The notes below the pieces were generated by a model. It saw only the letters and a program-made list of their open reading frames with translations, ran no database searches and had not been told where the DNA came from. Shown here in pieces: positions 5,621 to 10,152 of a stretch of DNA of 10,152 nt. The position numbers were made by a program, and so were the translations under genes. This DNA is from Bacillota bacterium (GTDB lineage: Bacteria; Bacillota; Clostridia; Peptostreptococcales; Anaerovoracaceae): positions 1-10,152 of the forward strand of contig JAFWFF010000152.1 in NCBI GenBank assembly GCA_017515765.1, given 5' to 3'. Each line of letters begins with the position of its first letter. The stretch's first letter is position 1.

Positions 5621-6526
5621 ATGACGGACACCGAAAGAGATATTCTTGACGAGGGAACAAAGGCTTCTGCCGGAGACCTGCTGTACGGCGATCCCGCCGG
5701 GGAGGCCGAACCGCCGGAGAGAAGTGCGAAAAGCTCCGGAAAGACCGGAAAGAAGAAAAAGAAAGAACGCGAGCGCCGCAAGGCGGGAGTCGGCACCTGG
5801 ATCTACAGGATCGTGCTCCTGGCCCTGGTCGGCGTGCTGGTATTCAGCGCGACGAAAGTCGCCACGATCTATTCCGGCTACCAGGCAGGCACCAAGGTCT
5901 ACGACAAAGTGGTCGAAAACACTATAGCTGTCGACGAGGCGTCAGACGAGATCAAGATCGACTGGGACGCTTTGCTCGCTCAGAACGACGACGTCGTGGC
6001 ATGGATCAGATGCCCGGACACCGTCATCAACTATCCTGTGGTCCAGGGAGAGGATAACGAATACTATCTGGAATTCCTGATCAACGGGGAATGGAACGCG
6101 AAGGGCACGCCTTTCGTCGACGCCCACTGCCCGGCCCCCTTCAGCGACTACCTGACGATCATCTACGGACACAGGATGAAGGACGGCAGCATGTTCGCGT
6201 CGCTCCTGAACTATTTCGACGATACGGAATACTTCGCGAAGCACCCCGTGATCGAGCTGTACACCCCTGCCGCCAATTACAATCTGGAGATAGTCAGCGG
6301 CGCAAAGATCGATTCCGCCGACACCACGTATTACAGGTTCGGGGAATTCACGCCTGAAGAGAGACAGCAGTACGCGGGCACGATAACAGCCGCGAACCGC
6401 ATCCTCGGATTTAGCAGCGACACCGTCCTCGACGGGAGCGAGAGGCTCGTTATGCTGAGCACATGCACCCCGCAGAGCGACAACTTCCGCTTCGTTATCT
6501 GGGGAAAACTAACGCCGATGGAATAA
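5621..6526 (+). CDS. Class B sortase
   Basis: This is a membrane-anchored transpeptidase that would join surface proteins bearing a sorting signal to the cell wall or to each other. The 301-residue protein has a hydrophilic cytoplasmic start, then a polybasic segment (KTGKKKKKERERRK, 41-54). One membrane helix follows at about 60-78, then an external catalytic domain. The triad is visible: H184 in IYGHRMKDG, C282 in LSTCT and R290 in NFRFVIWGKL. The WIRCPDTVINYPVVQG segment and the long insert between His and Cys fit class B. The ATG at 5621 has AAGGTGAG at the proper distance, better than the in-frame GTG at 5612. It follows the phosphatase by 21 bases with no terminator between, so it may be transcribed with the cob genes. 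No LPXTG- or NPQTN-type substrate gene is seen nearby. Confidence 0.92.
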   Translation: MTDTERDILDEGTKASAGDLLYGDPAGEAEPPERSAKSSGKTGKKKKKERERRKAGVGTWIYRIVLLALVGVLVFSATKVATIYSGYQAGTKVYDKVVENTIAVDEASDEIKIDWDALLAQNDDVVAWIRCPDTVINYPVVQGEDNEYYLEFLINGEWNAKGTPFVDAHCPAPFSDYLTIIYGHRMKDGSMFASLLNYFDDTEYFAKHPVIELYTPAANYNLEIVSGAKIDSADTTYYRFGEFTPEERQQYAGTITAANRILGFSSDTVLDGSERLVMLSTCTPQSDNFRFVIWGKLTPME

Positions 6527-6541
6527 AAGGCTGCCTTCAGC
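6525..6541 (-). terminator. Possible weak terminator after birA
   Basis: On the minus strand the birA stop lies within GCTG-AAGG-CAGC (6530-6541), a 4-bp stem, followed by CTTTTATT. It is short for an intrinsic terminator. It is listed because the convergent birA and sortase genes are only 10 bases apart and nothing better is present. Confidence 0.2.
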
Positions 6542-7382
6542 GCAGGGACGCGGAGTGGAGAGTTACTTCTCCGGAGGAAACGCGGGCTTCCCTGCCGGAC
6601 AGAGGGCCTTCAAGATATCTTACGATGAGCGCGCCGTCATCCGCGACGCCGAGGACGTGCGCCTTTACGGGAGGCGTCCCGTCGAACTTGCGGAGGGAGA
6701 CGTCGGTCCCCGTAATGAAGCAGCGGCGCCTGTACTCGTCCATGAAAGAGGCGGGATCGGGATCGGCGATGAGCCGGAGCAGGCCGTCCAGGACGGTCCC
6801 TGCGAGCGCGTTCACGGAGAAGGATCCGGGCTCGTCGGAAACGGCTCCCGCTATGCCGCGGAGCTCTTCCGGAAGTTCACAGGAAAAACAGTTGATCCCT
6901 ACTCCTATGACCAGGAGGGAGGGGCTCGCGGAGCTGCCCGGAAGAGATCCGGGCGTCACGGCCTCAGTGAGGATGCCGCAGATCTTCAGGCCGTTCAGAT
7001 AAAGGTCGTTCACCCATTTGATCAAAGGGCTCGCGCCCGTCACGGTCTCGACTGCCCGGGCCGCCTGAACGGCGGCTCCCATGGTATAGAGGGGGACGTC
7101 CGCGGGGTCTATGACCTTCTTCACCGCGGCGGAAAGATAGATGCCGGAGCCTCCGGGAGAATGGAAAGACCTGCCCAGCCTTCCGCGGCCTGCGGTCTGT
7201 TCGCCGGCGGCCACGCAAAGAGGAAGGCTGCCGGGTGCGGCGCCCGCATAACGGTTCTTGGCGTATGTATTGGTGGAATCTATCGTATCGAAGACTCTGA
7301 GCTCACACGGAAGGGCGATATGCCGCAGGATCTCCCCGCGGTTCGGAACGCTCTCCCGCAAGCAGGATGCAAAGCCGCTCAT
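6537..7382 (-). CDS. birA: Biotin--[acetyl-CoA-carboxylase] ligase BirA, catalytic type
   Basis: BirA activates biotin with ATP and attaches it to the carrier lysine of biotin enzymes such as acetyl-CoA carboxylase or decarboxylase subunits. The 281-residue protein has DSTNTYAK at 35-42, the biotinyl-AMP loop GRGRLGR at 65-71, and KWVNDLYLNGLKICGILTE at 122-140, with K133 matching the catalytic lysine. The usual KWPND reads KWVND. VIGVGIN at 158-164 and the small C-terminal domain (GEVTL) are present. There is no N-terminal winged-helix domain, so this is a monofunctional ligase and not a repressor. The ATG at 7382 is preceded by a near-perfect AAAGGAGGT, which decides the start over the in-frame TTG at 7412. 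It is a single gene, convergent to the sortase and divergent from the CNNM gene. Confidence 0.93.
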   Translation of the reverse strand: MSGFASCLRESVPNRGEILRHIALPCELRVFDTIDSTNTYAKNRYAGAAPGSLPLCVAAGEQTAGRGRLGRSFHSPGGSGIYLSAAVKKVIDPADVPLYTMGAAVQAARAVETVTGASPLIKWVNDLYLNGLKICGILTEAVTPGSLPGSSASPSLLVIGVGINCFSCELPEELRGIAGAVSDEPGSFSVNALAGTVLDGLLRLIADPDPASFMDEYRRRCFITGTDVSLRKFDGTPPVKAHVLGVADDGALIVRYLEGPLSGREARVSSGEVTLHSASLR

Positions 7383-7417
7383 GCGGACCTCCTTTAAGGG
7401 ACTCGGGATCAAGACAT

Positions 7418-7446
7418 ATTATAAACTTTTGATCATGGCATAACAA
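7418..7446 (-). promoter_or_regulatory. Sigma-A-type promoter for birA
   Basis: On the minus strand TTGTTA (7441-7446) and a perfect TATAAT (7418-7423) are 17 bases apart. The leader to the birA ATG is about 30 bases and contains the strong ribosome binding site. The plus-strand promoter for the divergent CNNM gene must overlap this 90-base region. TTTAAG (7393-7398) 18 bases before TATTAT (7417-7422) is a weak candidate. Confidence 0.7.
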
Positions 7447-7472
7447 CGGAAAGGACAGAAAAACAACCTACA

Positions 7473-8770
7473 ATGGACGGTCACAGTATCATGCCGTCGG
7501 TCATCGGGATCGCCCTGCTCCTAATTTGCTCGGCGTACTTCTCGGCTACCGAGACGGCCTTCACGTCACTCAACAGGATACGGATCAAGAACAAAGCGGA
7601 CTCCGGCGACGAGCAGGCGCAGCGGGTCCTCAAGCTTGAGAGGAACTACGACAGCCTTCTCTCAACGATACTCATAGGAAACAACCTTGTCAACATCGCG
7701 ACGACCGCGGTGGCGACCAGCCTGTTCATAAGCCTCTACGGGAAATACGGCCCCACGGTCGCGACGGTCTTCACCACCGTCATCGTCCTGATATTCGGCG
7801 AGATCACCCCGAAGAGCCTCGCAAAGCAGTACCCCGAACGCTTCGCGATGTTCTCGGCGCCTTTGATCGGGCTGCTCAGGATAGTGCTGATGCCTCTCAA
7901 CTACATCTTCGGCAAGTGGAGGCAGCTGCTCTCGGTGATCTTCAGGACCGGAAGCGACAAGACCATAACCGAGGACGAGCTCGTCACAATAGTCGACGAA
8001 GCATTCGTGACCGGCGGCATCGACGAGAACCAGAGCGAACTCATCCAGAACGCCATAAGCTTCAGCGAGCTGGAGGCCCAGGACGTCCTGACGCCGAGGG
8101 TCGACATCGAAGCCATAGAGGAGGACGACTCGATCGAGCAGATCGACAAGGTCTTCCGCGACACCGGATTCTCCAGGCTGCCGGTCTACGAGGACGACCT
8201 GGACGGCATATTCGGGATACTGAACCGGAAGGATTTCTACAACTACATCTACCACAGGGAGCACGACGTAAAGCCGGGCGAGATGGTGAAGCCCGTGCTC
8301 TATGTGGCGGAGACGATGAAGGCGGCGGAGCTCCTGAAGAAGCTTCAGGAGAGCAAATGCCGCATGGCCATAGTCCTGGACGAATACGGCGGAACGGCCG
8401 GCCTCGTCACCATAGAGGACATAGTCGAGGAACTGGTCGGCGAGATCTACGACGAGAGCGACGACGCGCCGGACAGGGATATAACTTTGATGCAGAACGG
8501 AAGCTACCGGATCATGGGCTCGGCCAATATCGAGAAGGTGTTCGACTTCTTCGGCGAAGAGGCGGACATCAACGCCACAACGGCGAACGGCTGGGCAGCC
8601 ATAGAGCTCGACAAGCTTCCGAAGCGCGGCGACCGCTTTGATTATATCGCCGGGCATAAGAAATTCCACGTCATCGTGAGCAAATCCGATGACCGCAAGG
8701 CGCTGGAGCTCAACCTCCGCGTCGAGGATCTCAACGATCCGAAAGAAAAAGTTAGAGAAGGAGAAAAGAA

Positions 8771-8774
<4 letters not shown>
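7473..8774 (+). CDS. CNNM/CBS-domain membrane protein (CorC/HlyC family)
   Basis: This 433-residue protein has the standard layout of the 'hemolysin family' of CNNM transporters, now linked mainly to magnesium or other divalent-cation export. The N-terminal CNNM (DUF21) domain at about 1-155 has hydrophobic segments, SAYFSATETAFTSLNR near 20-35 and FGEITPKSLAKQ at 108-119. Two CBS domains follow at about 205-330, with VLTPRVDIEAI and VLDEYGGTAGLVTIEDIVEE. The C-terminal CorC/HlyC domain covers 345-425. The ATG at 7473 gives the family-typical beginning MDGHSI. Its ribosome binding site is poor (AAAGGA about 17 bases away), and an in-frame ATG at 7491 is the alternative. The stop overlaps the secA start as ATGA. 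The hemolysin name is historical; nothing here suggests a toxin. Confidence 0.92.

Positions 8775-10152
<1,378 letters not shown>

Overview
The window is bacterial, because it contains SecA, a class B sortase and a CNNM/CBS membrane protein. It looks like a GC-rich member of the Clostridia. All genes are in the dense, GC-rich style with frequent AGG (Arg) and ATA (Ile) codons. The gene forms (short CobU-like protein ending in CGIGTRIK, class B sortase, HD hydrolase beginning MLTREEAL) resemble those of anaerobic gut or oral Firmicutes. A family such as Anaerovoracaceae is possible, but I cannot fix the genus from sequence alone.

Layout, left to right. Positions 1-117 (minus) hold the N-terminus of an HD-domain phosphohydrolase, cut by the window edge. 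Positions 118-366 are intergenic and contain two 64-bp copies, 82 bp apart, of a hairpin plus T-tract module. Positions 367-1323 (minus) encode a DMT/EamA transporter, with a clear sigma-A-type promoter at 1384-1412. From the divergent AT-rich region at 1413-1559, a plus-strand run starts: cobT (1560-2765), cobU (2765-3304), cobS (3308-4588), a short second CobU-like protein (4608-4934), a CobC-like histidine phosphatase (4931-5599) and a class B sortase (5621-6526). Spacings run from a 4-base overlap to 21 bases, so this looks like one operon. Convergent to it, only 10 bases away, is birA (minus, 6537-7382) with its own TTGTTA-17-TATAAT promoter. Divergent from birA is a CNNM/CBS (CorC/HlyC-like) membrane protein (7473-8774), overlapping secA by 4 bases. 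SecA (8771 onward) runs off the right edge.

The core is the nucleotide-loop assembly branch of cobalamin synthesis. CobT activates the lower-ligand base to alpha-ribazole phosphate. CobU phosphorylates and guanylylates adenosylcobinamide. CobS joins the two in the membrane. The phosphatase removes the phosphate. No corrin-ring gene is present here, so this locus fits cobinamide salvage and remodelling, although ring genes could lie elsewhere. No cobalamin riboswitch is visible before cobT.

The least ordinary features are these: a CobS with a roughly 150-residue charged N-terminal extension carrying a repeated short motif, two different CobU-family proteins in one operon, a sortase at the end of a B12 operon, and the duplicated terminator-like module facing the opposite way to both flanking genes. 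I found no transposon, CRISPR array, tRNA or rRNA.
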